This document shows, piece after piece, positions 1-9,063 of a DNA stretch of 64,000 nt. This stretch comes from Ketobacter sp. MCCC 1A13808. Its GTDB lineage: Bacteria; Pseudomonadota; Gammaproteobacteria; Pseudomonadales; Ketobacteraceae. The first letter of the stretch is position 1. Each line of letters starts with the position of its first letter. The stretch spans positions 62,001-126,000 of the forward strand of contig NZ_VRKW01000008.1 of assembly GCF_009746715.1 (NCBI RefSeq). Reading direction: 5' to 3'. The translations under genes were made by a program, and so were the position numbers. The notes beneath the pieces are model-generated. The model made no database searches. It saw nothing but the letters and a program-made list of their open reading frames with translations, and had not been told where the DNA came from.

Positions 1-511
1 AGGTTTCAGCCTCACCGGCATAGGAGGTCCAAATCTTCTGGCCGTTAATACAAAATTGATCACCTTGCTTTTCTGCTTTTGTGCGCAATGAGGCCAGATC
101 AGAGCCCGACTCCGGCTCTGAAAAACCCTGGCACCAGATTGTTTGACCTTGAGCCATCGGGGTAATATAGCGTTCTTGCTGTGCTTCAGAACCGAAACGC
201 ATCAAGGTTGGCCCAATCCAGTTTACATTCATATACTGGCCGCCACGGGGCTCACCTGCTGCCCACATTTCTTCCGCCAGAATAAATGCAGACCAGGCGT
301 CAGCATCCCTTCCACCCCAACGCTCTGGCCAGTGAGGAACCAGCAAGCCGGCATCTGCCAACTGCCCACAAAATTGCCGTGAAAAGTCGCTCTGTGCTAC
401 CGAGCCCGGACCGTGGGCAATATTTTCCCAATTATCCGGTAAGTGGGTCGCCAGAAATTCGCGCACAGTAGCACGAAACTCTTTCTGTTCTTGATTCCAG
501 TCAAATTCCAT
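1..511 (-). CDS. Acyl-CoA dehydrogenase, partial (C-terminus beyond window)
   Basis: This is the N-terminal part of an FAD-dependent acyl-CoA dehydrogenase that would form the 2,3-double bond of an acyl-CoA. Translating the minus strand from the ATG at 511 gives about 170 residues that start MEFDWNQEQKEFRATVREFL, and include the family motif WCQGFSEPESGSDLASL followed by a GQKIWTS motif. The start is supported by AGGATC about 9 bases upstream. It lies 40 bases downstream of the two-domain acyl-CoA dehydrogenase on the same strand and is probably co-transcribed with it. The catalytic C-terminal half is outside the window, so substrate class cannot be judged. Confidence 0.85.
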   Translation of the reverse strand, partial: MEFDWNQEQKEFRATVREFLATHLPDNWENIAHGPGSVAQSDFSRQFCGQLADAGLLVPHWPERWGGRDADAWSAFILAEEMWAAGEPRGGQYMNVNWIGPTLMRFGSEAQQERYITPMAQGQTIWCQGFSEPESGSDLASLRTKAEKQGDQFCINGQKIWTSYAGEAET

Positions 512-551
512 CGGGAACTGATCCTATTTATTTTTTAATTATTTGCAGGAA

Positions 552-2789
552 TTATTTAGCCCGGCTTCGAGGTAAGCCAAGTGCCCGCTCTGCAATCATG
601 CTGCGATGAATTTCGCTGGTGCCGCCATAAATAGTTGTGCCCTGAGCGTGGCGATAACACAAATTCAATTCGCCCGCAGGCCCGTGACGTTTCGACAAAG
701 AGTAGGGTGCAGTCAGGTCCAGCAGATCGGACGCATCCTCCATGAATTTTTCCGAAGAAAACATTTTTGCCATCGGGCCGTAACCAAGGTTGGGCAATTT
801 TTCAACCGAAGACCAGAGAGATCGGCGCGAAATCATTTCGGTAAGATAGAAATGGGCCATCGATTTTGCCAGACGCTTTTGCGCAATCGGGTCTTCAATC
901 AGCGGGCGCCCGCGATAACGGATTTCACGGCAAAGCTCAACAGCAGCATCCACCATAGCCCGTTGATGTCCGGCAAAACTGCCACCGCCGTGTTCCAGCT
1001 CCAAACCGGCAGCCATAACCTTCAAACCCGCATCCACATCACCTAAGCGGTAGCTGTCGGGAATTTTCACTCCTTCGTAGTAGGTAATATTGGTGCGTTC
1101 TTCCTGAAAAGTATAAACCGGCTGAACTTCAATTCCGGGCGCATCCAGTGGCACGACAAACATGGTCAGCCCTTTATGCTTGGCGACATCGGAATTGGTA
1201 CGCGTCAGCATTAAAACATACTGTGCGATATTGGCGCCGCTGGTAAACATTTTGGATCCGTCGATTCGCCAGCCGTCGCCGTCACGGGTGGCGCGGGTTT
1301 TGACAGCGAACACATCTGAACCCGAGTGTGGTTCCGAATAGCCGAGACTGCAGATGGCTTCGCCCGCAACGATTTTACTTAAAATATCGCGTTTTGCCTC
1401 GTCACTACCGAATCGGCGTAACATGGTACCCACCATCGAAGTTGTGCCTACAGCATGGTGACTCCACTGGTGTTTTTCCCAAACATGGGAGAGGGCACTC
1501 ATAGCATAAGGAGGCGCGGCTCGCCCACCCCATTCAACAGGCCAGTCCGGAAAAAGCAGCTTAGCCTGGGCCAGTTTTCGGTGCACACCCGCGTCAAAGC
1601 CGTCAAATGAGTAGTGGGCTTTCGCTTTTAATTCCGGAGTCAGGGTTTTGGTAAAGAAAGCATCCAGTTCGGCTCCCATTTCCCTGGCCTGTTCACCCAG
1701 GTCAAAATCAATATGCGCCTCGCCCACATCCGGTAGCTGCACAACTTCACCACCGTATAATCGGCGACCGGCTTCTTCCAGCAGGCGTTCCGGATCACCA
1801 AGAATTAACGCCCAATCCTTAGCGCGCAGGTTGTATAGGTGAATATCGTATTCCGTAGTTAAACCGTAGCCCCCGAAAACGTGCAGTGAATGGGACACGG
1901 CAAGGCTGGCAGTTTTCGCGTTCCACCAGGCAGAAAGGGAAACTTGGGCCGCTGCCTCAGAATCGCCGGGCTTGGCATCGGCAATATCGTGAATGGTTTT
2001 CCAGACGAAATACTTGCCACCGTCAATGTCAGTAATGCGATCAGCCAACGGATGAGATATTGCTTGGTAAGTACCGATGGGTTGACCAAAGGCTTCACGT
2101 TCACATGCATACGCCGCAGCTAACTGGACCGCTTCACGCGACAAACCGGATAAGGCGGCCGCAGCCAGCAATTTCCACTCTTCCAACGCTTTGGCAAATT
2201 CAATTAGCCCGGATTCATCGCCGGATAGGGTGGATTGAGTTGCGTCTGCCAAATGCAGTTCTGCAATTGGCGTTGAAGCCAGGTTTTCCTCAGTTCGATC
2301 TCCACTATCAGACACCGCGGCGGTTGCCGCGTCCACCAGCACTATTTTGCTGCCATTGCGGGCGATAACCTTTGTTGCAACTGCACCACCGGGCACCCAT
2401 TGCATGGGCTCGTCGGCGATATCATGGAAAGCAATCGTGACCACGGATTTACCGCTCATGGCGTCATCGAGTAGAGCCGCCTGCGACTCAGCGCCGAGCA
2501 AAGCCAGCAAGCGCGTGGCTACCAAGGTCTCAGCAACCGGCCCGGAAGCCAGGGTACGACCCACTTCTTCCATGAACACAGCGGCATCCAATAAACCTAA
2601 TTCCAGACCGCCAGATGCTTCAGGAACGCGCATTGAAAACGCCCCCATGTCCGCAAGCCCTTGCCACAGACGCTGATCGAACCCGCCCGGTTGAGCAGCA
2701 CGCACGCGGGACATGCTACTTTCCTCAGTCAGAAAGCGCGCGAAATTCTCACGCATCATGCGTTGATCGTCTGAGAGATTTAAATTCAT
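552..2789 (-). CDS. Two-domain (fused) acyl-CoA dehydrogenase
   Basis: At 745 residues this is about twice the usual acyl-CoA dehydrogenase length. Residues about 1-345 form one complete domain, with an EREAFGQPIGTYQAISH motif and a weak active-site end. Residues about 360-745 form a second, with SLGYSEPHSGSDV and the C-terminal IYGGTSEIHRSMIAER motif. In the second domain the usual Glu of the YEGT motif is Gly; a Glu at about residue 599 (LELEH) is placed like the catalytic Glu of isovaleryl-CoA dehydrogenase. The first half resembles the non-catalytic subunit and the second the catalytic subunit of two-subunit enzymes. Fused enzymes of this kind (FadE34/ChsE3 type) act on steroid side-chain CoA esters in actinobacteria; the same role here is inference. 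It is the first gene of a minus-strand unit with the partial gene at 1-511. Confidence 0.9.
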   Translation of the reverse strand: MNLNLSDDQRMMRENFARFLTEESSMSRVRAAQPGGFDQRLWQGLADMGAFSMRVPEASGGLELGLLDAAVFMEEVGRTLASGPVAETLVATRLLALLGAESQAALLDDAMSGKSVVTIAFHDIADEPMQWVPGGAVATKVIARNGSKIVLVDAATAAVSDSGDRTEENLASTPIAELHLADATQSTLSGDESGLIEFAKALEEWKLLAAAALSGLSREAVQLAAAYACEREAFGQPIGTYQAISHPLADRITDIDGGKYFVWKTIHDIADAKPGDSEAAAQVSLSAWWNAKTASLAVSHSLHVFGGYGLTTEYDIHLYNLRAKDWALILGDPERLLEEAGRRLYGGEVVQLPDVGEAHIDFDLGEQAREMGAELDAFFTKTLTPELKAKAHYSFDGFDAGVHRKLAQAKLLFPDWPVEWGGRAAPPYAMSALSHVWEKHQWSHHAVGTTSMVGTMLRRFGSDEAKRDILSKIVAGEAICSLGYSEPHSGSDVFAVKTRATRDGDGWRIDGSKMFTSGANIAQYVLMLTRTNSDVAKHKGLTMFVVPLDAPGIEVQPVYTFQEERTNITYYEGVKIPDSYRLGDVDAGLKVMAAGLELEHGGGSFAGHQRAMVDAAVELCREIRYRGRPLIEDPIAQKRLAKSMAHFYLTEMISRRSLWSSVEKLPNLGYGPMAKMFSSEKFMEDASDLLDLTAPYSLSKRHGPAGELNLCYRHAQGTTIYGGTSEIHRSMIAERALGLPRSRAK

Positions 2790-3249
2790 GGTAAGGCGAC
2801 TCCGTTATTTAGCTTCAGTGGGGATGTGCCCCCGACTTATTATTCTTAATGCCCTTATCAAAACCGTTGTGCGGGCGACGGTCTTATAGCGCAGGGAGGC
2901 TCAATCGCTTTAGTTATCAAAGCTGTTTGCGCTAACGGGCCTGAACCGGAAGACGTTGCGGATGGTTTTTCAGGGCTCTTTTTTTTACTTTAAACTCGAC
3001 GTAAATTAGTGGATCTATGCTAGCATCCCAATCAATTACTGGTCAACAGGGTTGTTTATTAGTGGGATTTGTGGCAAAAAGCTTTATAACTAAAAAAATA
3101 CCGTTTCGGGAAAGCCGCTAATACCCCCAACACCCCGAAAAATAAATACAACTAAAACCGTCAGCATTTTTCAAACTGCAGTGACCGCAAAGCGTCAAAA
3201 TAACTGCCCGGATTTCTGCAGCGGTATTGTGTAAGAAGGTCTATTACAG
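2790..3249. other. 460-base divergent intergenic region
   Basis: No convincing gene lies here. It separates the minus-strand acyl-CoA dehydrogenase unit from the plus-strand SDR/acyl-CoA dehydrogenase unit, so it should hold promoters for both. It contains one copy of the recurring near-palindrome at 3043-3055, listed separately. I could not identify clear -35/-10 pairs. Confidence 0.6.
3043..3055. promoter_or_regulatory. Candidate operator, copy 1 of ACAACA-N-TGTTGT
   Basis: TCAACAGGGTTGT matches the near-palindrome ACAACA-N-TGTTGT at 10 of 12 defined positions. It sits in the divergent promoter region of the two acyl-CoA dehydrogenase units. The link to the other copies is by eye only. Confidence 0.45.
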
Positions 3250-4161
3250 ATGAGTTTGTCTAATAAAACAGTCGTGATCACGGGCGCGAACTCGGGCATT
3301 GGCTACGAAGCTACGCTTAAGCTAGCCGCAACAGGCGCCCGCGTTCTGATGGCCTGCCGCAGCATGGATAAAGCAGAGAAAGCCCGCAGCACCATACTGT
3401 CTCAGGTCCCGGAAGGTAAAATTGATATTCTGCCCGTTGACGTCTCCGAACTGTCCTCCGTCGAGGATTTTGTGAAAAGTTTTGCAGAGCAAATCGGAGA
3501 GTTGGATATTCTAGTTAATAACGCAGGTATTGTGACCCCGATGCTGTCCCGTAATAGCATGGGTCACGAACTTCACCTTGCGACCAATTATCTGGGCCCT
3601 TTTGCACTAACCGGAAGGCTGCTGCCCTATTTCAATAAAAGGGCTCCGACAAGAATCATCAATATAGGTAGCTTAGCCCACCGTTTCGGTAAATTTGATT
3701 TTGAAGATCCCAATTGGGACAAAACAAAATTCAACCACTGGAAAGCGTACGCCCGCAGCAAAATTGCTACGGCGAGTTTCACCATGGAATTACATCGTCG
3801 CCTGCAGAAAAACGGCGCTGACATTATTTCTCTTGGTGCACATCCTGGTTTTGCTGCAACTGATGTGGGGACCAAAACCGGCGCCACCACACCTAAAACA
3901 GCGTTTGGGAAATGGTACCAGGGAAAACTCGAATCCTGGATTGTTGCACTGCCAGTGCACGCAGCTGAGCCGATGGTTCATGCAATCAGCGCCGACGATG
4001 TGGTGGGTGGTGATTACTACGGACCCACCGGGTTGTTTGAAATTAAAGGCAAAACCGGCAAAGCGCGCATGAATCCCTTGGCAAGTGATATCGAATTTGG
4101 CAGACGACTTTGGGCCACTTCGGAATCGTTAACCGGCGTTCGATTTCTTTCAGGGTTGTAA
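3250..4161 (+). CDS. SDR-family oxidoreductase, retinol-dehydrogenase-like
   Basis: This 303-residue short-chain dehydrogenase would oxidise a hydroxyl group or reduce a ketone with NAD(P). The cofactor motif TGANSGIG is at about residues 11-18, the LVNNAG motif at about 88-93, the catalytic Ser in NIGSLAH and the Tyr/Lys pair in YARSKIA. The insert before the active site (FEDPNWD) and the length are typical of the retinol dehydrogenase/WWOX-like branch. AAGAAGG about 9 bases upstream could serve as ribosome binding site. It heads a plus-strand unit with the acyl-CoA dehydrogenases that follow after 48 bases. The substrate is unknown; a steroid or terpenoid alcohol would suit the neighbours. 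Confidence 0.85.
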   Translation: MSLSNKTVVITGANSGIGYEATLKLAATGARVLMACRSMDKAEKARSTILSQVPEGKIDILPVDVSELSSVEDFVKSFAEQIGELDILVNNAGIVTPMLSRNSMGHELHLATNYLGPFALTGRLLPYFNKRAPTRIINIGSLAHRFGKFDFEDPNWDKTKFNHWKAYARSKIATASFTMELHRRLQKNGADIISLGAHPGFAATDVGTKTGATTPKTAFGKWYQGKLESWIVALPVHAAEPMVHAISADDVVGGDYYGPTGLFEIKGKTGKARMNPLASDIEFGRRLWATSESLTGVRFLSGL

Positions 4162-4169
4162 ATAGTAAT

Positions 4170-4193
4170 TTACCTGTCTGTCCAATCAGGTAA
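4170..4193. other. Small inverted repeat between SDR and acyl-CoA dehydrogenase
   Basis: TTACCTG and CAGGTAA form a perfect 7-bp inverted repeat separated by 10 bases, with no T-tract after it. It may be a weak mRNA hairpin inside the operon rather than a terminator. Confidence 0.3.
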
Positions 4194-4209
4194 TCGATAA
4201 GGCTGTTGT

Positions 4210-5415
4210 ATGAGTACAGAAGATAATATTCAGTCGCTGCGACTGGAAGTGCGAGAATGGTTGCAAACCAATGTTCCAGACGGCTGGCGCGAAGCCATGA
4301 CGAATGTCGAGCAAGAGCAATTCGTAACCTTGCAGAAAGAATGGTTCGTGAAGCTTTCCCAGGCCGGCTATGCCACTCCGCACTGGCCGCAAGGCTGGCA
4401 TGGAGGTGGCCGCTCTCTGGCAGAACAAAAAGTCATATTTGAAGAAGTCGCACGCGCTGATGCACCACGGTTGATTCTATTTTTTGTGGCTCTGTATCAC
4501 GCTGCTTGCACACTGTTTGAATGTGGCACGGAACAACAGCAGGAAAAATATCTGCACGGCATTCTGAATGGTGAAATCTGGTGCCAGGGTTTCTCCGAGC
4601 CCAATGCCGGTTCGGATCTGGCATCACTGCGAACAAAAGCTGTACGCCGCGGTGACCATTACATTGTTAATGGACAGAAAACTTGGTCCACTATGGCGCA
4701 GTATGCAGATTACTGCCTGCTATTGACTCGAACAGATAACTCCGGACCACCGCAAGCTGGCTTAACCTATCTATTGCTGGATATGAAGTCCAAAGGGGTG
4801 TCAGTACGCCCGATCTCACAAATTACCGGCGACGATGAGTTCGCAGAGATTTTTTTCGACGACGTTGAAGTGGCGATCGAAAACCGAGTGGGAGAGGAGG
4901 GTGCAGGTTGGGCTGTGGCTCAGGCGACCCTCGCCTCCGAACGCGGATTAACGCTGGTTGAGCTGACCCAGCGCATGCGCTATGCATTGCCGATGCTCAC
5001 CAAAACAATGCACGATCGCGGCTGCCGTGAAGATCCGGTCTTACAGCGGGATTTGGGCAAGCTGATAGTCAATGTCGATGCTGCCTGTGCACTTGCGGAT
5101 CAATATTTAATGAAACGCATCTCTGACACGGAACAGGTGGGTGACGCGTCTATTGTGAAATTAGTTTACGCTAAAACCCTGCGTGAGTTTGCCGCACTTG
5201 GTGTTCGTATAAACGGGCTGGAAGGGCAATACCATTCCGGTTTTATGCGTGGTGCTACCCAGGAAACCGGTAATTGGACACTGGATTTTATGAACTCTTA
5301 CAACTGGTCGATAGCCGGTGGTAGTAACGAGATTCAGCGCAATATTATCTCGGAAAGAATGTTGGGTATGCCACGCGAACCCAAAAGCTGGCAGGTGACG
5401 GAGGGCAAATCATGA
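4210..5415 (+). CDS. Acyl-CoA dehydrogenase, catalytic-type subunit
   Basis: This 401-residue FAD enzyme has WCQGFSEPNAGSDLASL and GQKTWST motifs in the middle domain and the C-terminal IAGGSNEIQRNIISERMLG. The normal C-terminal catalytic Glu is replaced by Gly, but Glu at about residue 244 (ASERGL) sits where isovaleryl-CoA dehydrogenase carries its base, so the protein is probably active. Its stop overlaps the start of the next acyl-CoA dehydrogenase by 4 bases. Paired genes of this form encode alpha2-beta2 enzymes such as ChsE1-ChsE2 of steroid side-chain degradation; that this pair is heteromeric is inferred from the overlap and the unequal motifs. Confidence 0.9.
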   Translation: MSTEDNIQSLRLEVREWLQTNVPDGWREAMTNVEQEQFVTLQKEWFVKLSQAGYATPHWPQGWHGGGRSLAEQKVIFEEVARADAPRLILFFVALYHAACTLFECGTEQQQEKYLHGILNGEIWCQGFSEPNAGSDLASLRTKAVRRGDHYIVNGQKTWSTMAQYADYCLLLTRTDNSGPPQAGLTYLLLDMKSKGVSVRPISQITGDDEFAEIFFDDVEVAIENRVGEEGAGWAVAQATLASERGLTLVELTQRMRYALPMLTKTMHDRGCREDPVLQRDLGKLIVNVDAACALADQYLMKRISDTEQVGDASIVKLVYAKTLREFAALGVRINGLEGQYHSGFMRGATQETGNWTLDFMNSYNWSIAGGSNEIQRNIISERMLGMPREPKSWQVTEGKS

Positions 5416-6452
5416 ATGTTGAATTAGCAGAACTGCAGGACTCCGTCAGGCGGGTTATCGATGGGGCTGGCGTCGCGACCGCCGAAAGTGACACCTGGAC
5501 CCGGATAGTCGAATTGGGCTGGTTGATGGTATCAGTCCCGGAAGAGTTATCGGGACTCGGTTCCGGCATTGAAGGTGCGGTGACCTTGCACTCGGAGCTC
5601 GGTCGCGGACTTTGCTGTGCGCCCTACCTACCCGCGATGCTCGCAATAGACGCCATTTGCCACTCGGACCTCTCCGATCGCGAAGCTTGGCTGGAGCGTA
5701 TTTTTAGTGGCGATTTTATTACTGCCCCTCTCTCCGATTGCGTTGTTCGCAGCGACGGAAGCAACCTCAACGGAGTTGCCGTCGGTGTTCAATCCGCGGA
5801 CAACGCAGACCACATTTTGATTGGCACCGCCGATGGCGAAGCAGTGCTTCTGGTCGCGCTGGACCAGCCCGGAATCGAGATCGTCGCAAAGCCGACCTGG
5901 GATCAGACCCGGCGCCTGTTCAACGTGCGGCTAACGGGTGTGAAACTGGCTGCTCAAACGAGGCTTGCACAAGGTGATAAGGCACGTAGCCTGATCAAGC
6001 GACTGCTGGCTCAGCGCGATTTTGCACTTTCCGCTGATGCCATCGGGAGTGCAGCGGCGCTGCTAGAGATGACCGTTGATCATCTACAGACCCGGGTGCA
6101 GTTCAAGCGACCTTTAGCCATGTTTCAAGCACTTAAACACCGGTGTGCAGACAGCAAAGCGTCCATCGTCGCGGCAGAAGCCATGTTGTTTGACTCATTA
6201 CGTAAAGTCGGCGATCAGCTGCATTCCAGTGATGCGGAACTAAAAGCGAAAAGCGCTAAATTATTCTCTACAACGATGTTTGCGAGCGTGGCTGAGGATT
6301 GTTTGCAGTTGCATGGCGGTATCGGCATGGCAGACGAGCACCCTTGCCATTTGTTTTTGAAGCGCGCGCTGCTGAGTGAGCAATTGAGCGGGTCCGGCAA
6401 TGCATACGCTGATCAAATCGCCCAAGACCTATTATCAAAATCTGCCTTTTAA
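5412..6452 (+). CDS. Acyl-CoA dehydrogenase, partner-type subunit
   Basis: This 346-residue protein is a short acyl-CoA dehydrogenase homologue. It retains RVQFKRPLAMFQALKHRCAD and QLHGGIGMADEHP, both typical of FAD- and interface-forming parts. It lacks a recognisable catalytic Glu motif and ends SGSGNAYADQI in place of GGTNEIQR. It overlaps the preceding catalytic-type subunit by 4 bases (ATGA), which suggests translational coupling and a 1:1 complex. Known heteromeric enzymes use such a subunit to complete the FAD site. Function on its own is unlikely. Confidence 0.85.
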   Translation: MNVELAELQDSVRRVIDGAGVATAESDTWTRIVELGWLMVSVPEELSGLGSGIEGAVTLHSELGRGLCCAPYLPAMLAIDAICHSDLSDREAWLERIFSGDFITAPLSDCVVRSDGSNLNGVAVGVQSADNADHILIGTADGEAVLLVALDQPGIEIVAKPTWDQTRRLFNVRLTGVKLAAQTRLAQGDKARSLIKRLLAQRDFALSADAIGSAAALLEMTVDHLQTRVQFKRPLAMFQALKHRCADSKASIVAAEAMLFDSLRKVGDQLHSSDAELKAKSAKLFSTTMFASVAEDCLQLHGGIGMADEHPCHLFLKRALLSEQLSGSGNAYADQIAQDLLSKSAF

Positions 6453-6554
6453 CCTGGGTTGCGCCAGGGGCAGAGACTATAACCTATTGTTTTTTAGAGC
6501 ATAAACCCTTAGCCAGAAGCCGGTGGACTATCCCGGATGCATGCTTTATAGTAA

Positions 6555-6567
6555 TCACCAGTGGTGT
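6555..6567. promoter_or_regulatory. Candidate operator, weak copy 2 of ACAACA-N-TGTTGT
   Basis: TCACCAGTGGTGT contains a perfect CACCA-N-TGGTG palindrome and matches the shared motif at 9 of 12 positions. It lies about 115 bases before the DUF35 gene, in the 229-base gap after the acyl-CoA dehydrogenase pair. This is the weakest of the copies. Confidence 0.3.
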
Positions 6568-6681
6568 GCATTAAGAGTAAAACAGTCAGGAGATTTTTGT
6601 GATTGCCAAGAATAAGCAAGGCAGAACAGATGCCATTTGCAGATGGTTTACTGATAGCAATGCAGTGAGGATGTTTGAGTA

Positions 6682-7080
6682 ATGCGACCGTTACCAAAGC
6701 TGGACTCGATAAATCGCGATTTTTGGACCGGCGGAGAGCAAGGCGAGCTACGCATCTACTGCTGCAGCGATTGCGGGGAGTTTACCCATCCGCCCCGGCC
6801 GGTTTGTCGTCATTGCCTGTCAGAGCAGGTCGCACCAAAAGTCGTTAGTGGCGCTGGGCGGGTGGATACATTCACCATAAACCATCAGAAATGGCATCCA
6901 AAAATGGAGGTTCCGTTCGTGATCGCGCGAGTTGCGTTGGATGAGGCTCCAGGTGTGTATCTGACCACCAACATCGTGGGATGTGAAGTTGACGAGGTCG
7001 ATATTGGAGACCGCGTTAAGGTTAAATTCGAGCAGCAGGATGACATTTTTCTGCCTCTATTTGAAAAGACAGACCCATGA
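6682..7080 (+). CDS. DUF35 OB-fold protein with zinc ribbon
   Basis: This 132-residue protein has a zinc ribbon formed by Cys28, Cys31, Cys42 and Cys45 (CSDC and CRHC) followed by an OB-fold. DUF35 proteins pair with thiolase-like proteins; the DUF35 part of ChsH2 binds the aldolase Ltp2 in steroid side-chain degradation. Its stop overlaps the start of the thiolase-like gene by 4 bases (ATGA), so a complex of the two is very likely. GAGGA about 12 bases upstream could be the ribosome binding site. Which acyl-CoA is bound cannot be read from the sequence. Confidence 0.88.
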   Translation: MRPLPKLDSINRDFWTGGEQGELRIYCCSDCGEFTHPPRPVCRHCLSEQVAPKVVSGAGRVDTFTINHQKWHPKMEVPFVIARVALDEAPGVYLTTNIVGCEVDEVDIGDRVKVKFEQQDDIFLPLFEKTDP

Positions 7081-8255
7081 ATAAACAAGCTATGAAAAAA
7101 GATGCAGAAGCCTATATAACTGGAATCGGGCAGTCTCAAATTGGGCAAAACCTGGAACGCCACCCGTTACTACTTACCCTGGATGCAGTAAAAGAAGCGC
7201 TTGAAGAAGCAGGCTTGTCCATCAGCCAGATAGACGGGGTTTCTACTTATCCGGGTCGTGTTCCTCAAATGTTGGGATTCTCACCCATCGGGGCTGACGA
7301 GCTGATCGACGCTCTGGGTATCAAAGCCACCTGGTATGCCGGTGGTGGCGAAATCACCTCGCAATTAGGGGCAGTTGTTGCTGCAGTCGGAGCCATTCGT
7401 GCCGGTCAGGCGCGCCATATCATATGCTATCGAACTGTATACGAAGCTGCAGCGATGGCACGCCCGGATGAATTTCCCATGCCACGGCGTGACCGCGTGG
7501 AAAGTCATTCCCAGTGGACCGCGCCCTTTAATGCGTTATCACCGGCAACCTGGTTTGCCCAGTACGCCATGCGCCACGTCAAGAAATACGGCATGACCCG
7601 TGAACAACTTGCGCAAATCGCATTAACGGATCGCGCGAATGCAATGCTCAATCCCCGTGCCCTGATCCAAAAGCCGTTAACAATGGACGAGTATATGGCG
7701 GCACGCCTAGTAGCAGAGCCACTGTGTTTGATGGATTGCGACCGGTTCACTGACGCGTCCACTGTTTTAATCGTTTCTGCAGGCGACGCGCTTGACGAGG
7801 TCACCTGTACACCAGTCCGCATAGCGGCTATGGCCGGCAGCGTTGATCGCCACAGTTGGGATCAGGCGGAGTGGATGGCTTCCTACGCGACAGGGCGGGA
7901 TTTGTGGAAGCGCACTGATTACAAGCCTGCCGATGTGGACACCGCACAACTTTATGACGGTTTCAGTTTTCTTGCCCTGACCTGGCTTGAAGCTTTGGGT
8001 TTCTGCGAGGTAGGGGAAGGCGGTCGCTTTATTGAAGGCGGACAGCGGATTGCGCTGGATGGAGAATTACCCATGAACACGTTCGGTGGCCAGATCGCCG
8101 GTGGACGTTTACATGGCTTTGGATTTGCCCATGAAGCGGTAGTTCAATTACGCGGGTTGGGCGGTGATCGCCAGATCAAAGGTGATCCGAAAGTGGCCAT
8201 CGCCACCTCGGGAGGCGGACCGCTGGCAACAGCGCTGCTTCTCGCGCGGGACTGA
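7077..8255 (+). CDS. Thiolase-like lipid-transfer protein (Ltp2/SCP2-type aldolase candidate)
   Basis: This 392-residue thiolase-fold protein belongs to the lipid-transfer/SCP2 branch. It has an ITGIGQSQ start and a QLYDGFSF motif with Tyr293, and its C-terminal half reads RLHGFGFAHEAV where true thiolases have GHPxGATG. The N-terminal CGSG nucleophile motif of thiolases is absent; the matching stretch reads ICYRTVYEAA. Ltp2-type proteins with these changes catalyse retro-aldol cleavage of a 17-hydroxy steroid side-chain CoA ester together with a DUF35 partner, here encoded directly upstream. The start overlaps the DUF35 stop. Aldolase activity is inferred from family and pairing. Confidence 0.87.
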   Translation: MNKQAMKKDAEAYITGIGQSQIGQNLERHPLLLTLDAVKEALEEAGLSISQIDGVSTYPGRVPQMLGFSPIGADELIDALGIKATWYAGGGEITSQLGAVVAAVGAIRAGQARHIICYRTVYEAAAMARPDEFPMPRRDRVESHSQWTAPFNALSPATWFAQYAMRHVKKYGMTREQLAQIALTDRANAMLNPRALIQKPLTMDEYMAARLVAEPLCLMDCDRFTDASTVLIVSAGDALDEVTCTPVRIAAMAGSVDRHSWDQAEWMASYATGRDLWKRTDYKPADVDTAQLYDGFSFLALTWLEALGFCEVGEGGRFIEGGQRIALDGELPMNTFGGQIAGGRLHGFGFAHEAVVQLRGLGGDRQIKGDPKVAIATSGGGPLATALLLARD

Positions 8256-8262
8256 GTTCGCT

Positions 8263-8994
8263 GTGCCGGAGCAACTAACCGGGTTCTGGCGCCGTATCCG
8301 GCTGACGCCCTCACAAGGGGCGGTTCAAGCTGAGGTGGAGGACGATTTTCACTGCATGAGTGTGATCGTTCACCACAGTGGCGGCAACGCCATTCGAATA
8401 GAGCCCGATATGCGCCGTGCACCATGGTCTACCTGTCCTGGAGCGGAGCACATGCTGATGCAGACTTTCACCGGTTTACCTTTGAAACAATTTGCAGAGC
8501 GTGGTGACAAAAAAGCGAACTGTACCCATTTATACGATATGGCGATGCTCGCTGCCGCTCATGCTCAAGATGGTGCACAAACGATCTATGATATTCAGGT
8601 TTCCGATGCCATTGATAATGAGCGCGTCGCTGAAATAAGAAAGAACGGAGAAACGCTACTGAAGTGGACGGAATCCGGCTTCCATTTGGTAAAACCTGAC
8701 GCAGCAGCTGGTATCAGGCTTGATAAGTTGCGCTCGTGGATCGACACGCTGGAGCCGGGTTTACAGGAACCAGCCCGCCTGCTGCAGTGGGGAAATATGT
8801 TGGCTAACGGCCGTAGTATTCCGATAGAACAGCAATCGGATGCCACTAAAATGCCACCGAACTGTTACTCCTTTCAGCCTGAAATGGCGATAAAGGCAAA
8901 ACGGATTGGTGAAATACTGGATTTTAGTCAAACGACTAACCAAAGGACTGAACAACCGCTAGACAAATATAAGCCGGTTGTTGAACAACGATAA
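8263..8994 (+). CDS. DUF2889 family protein
   Basis: About 243 residues are encoded if translation starts at the GTG at 8263, which follows the stop of the thiolase-like gene by 7 bases. An ATG at 8164 in the same frame would overlap that gene by 92 bases and is less likely. Recognisable DUF2889 features are RAPWSTCPGA at about residues 52-61 and NCTHLYDMAMLAAAHA. The family has no established activity but often sits in acyl-CoA catabolic clusters. Tight spacing places it in the DUF35/thiolase-like operon, so a role in the same step or a neighbouring one is inferred. Confidence 0.8.
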   Translation: MPEQLTGFWRRIRLTPSQGAVQAEVEDDFHCMSVIVHHSGGNAIRIEPDMRRAPWSTCPGAEHMLMQTFTGLPLKQFAERGDKKANCTHLYDMAMLAAAHAQDGAQTIYDIQVSDAIDNERVAEIRKNGETLLKWTESGFHLVKPDAAAGIRLDKLRSWIDTLEPGLQEPARLLQWGNMLANGRSIPIEQQSDATKMPPNCYSFQPEMAIKAKRIGEILDFSQTTNQRTEQPLDKYKPVVEQR

Positions 8995-9063
8995 GTTTAA
9001 AAACAACAGAGTTAAAGAATAAATAGAACTCGAATAACACGACGAACCTAGAGGACGTGAATC

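Noticed and set aside
8995-9063. AAACAACAGAGTTAAAG as another copy of the recurring palindrome
   Set aside because: Only the left half matches; the right half agrees at three of six positions.
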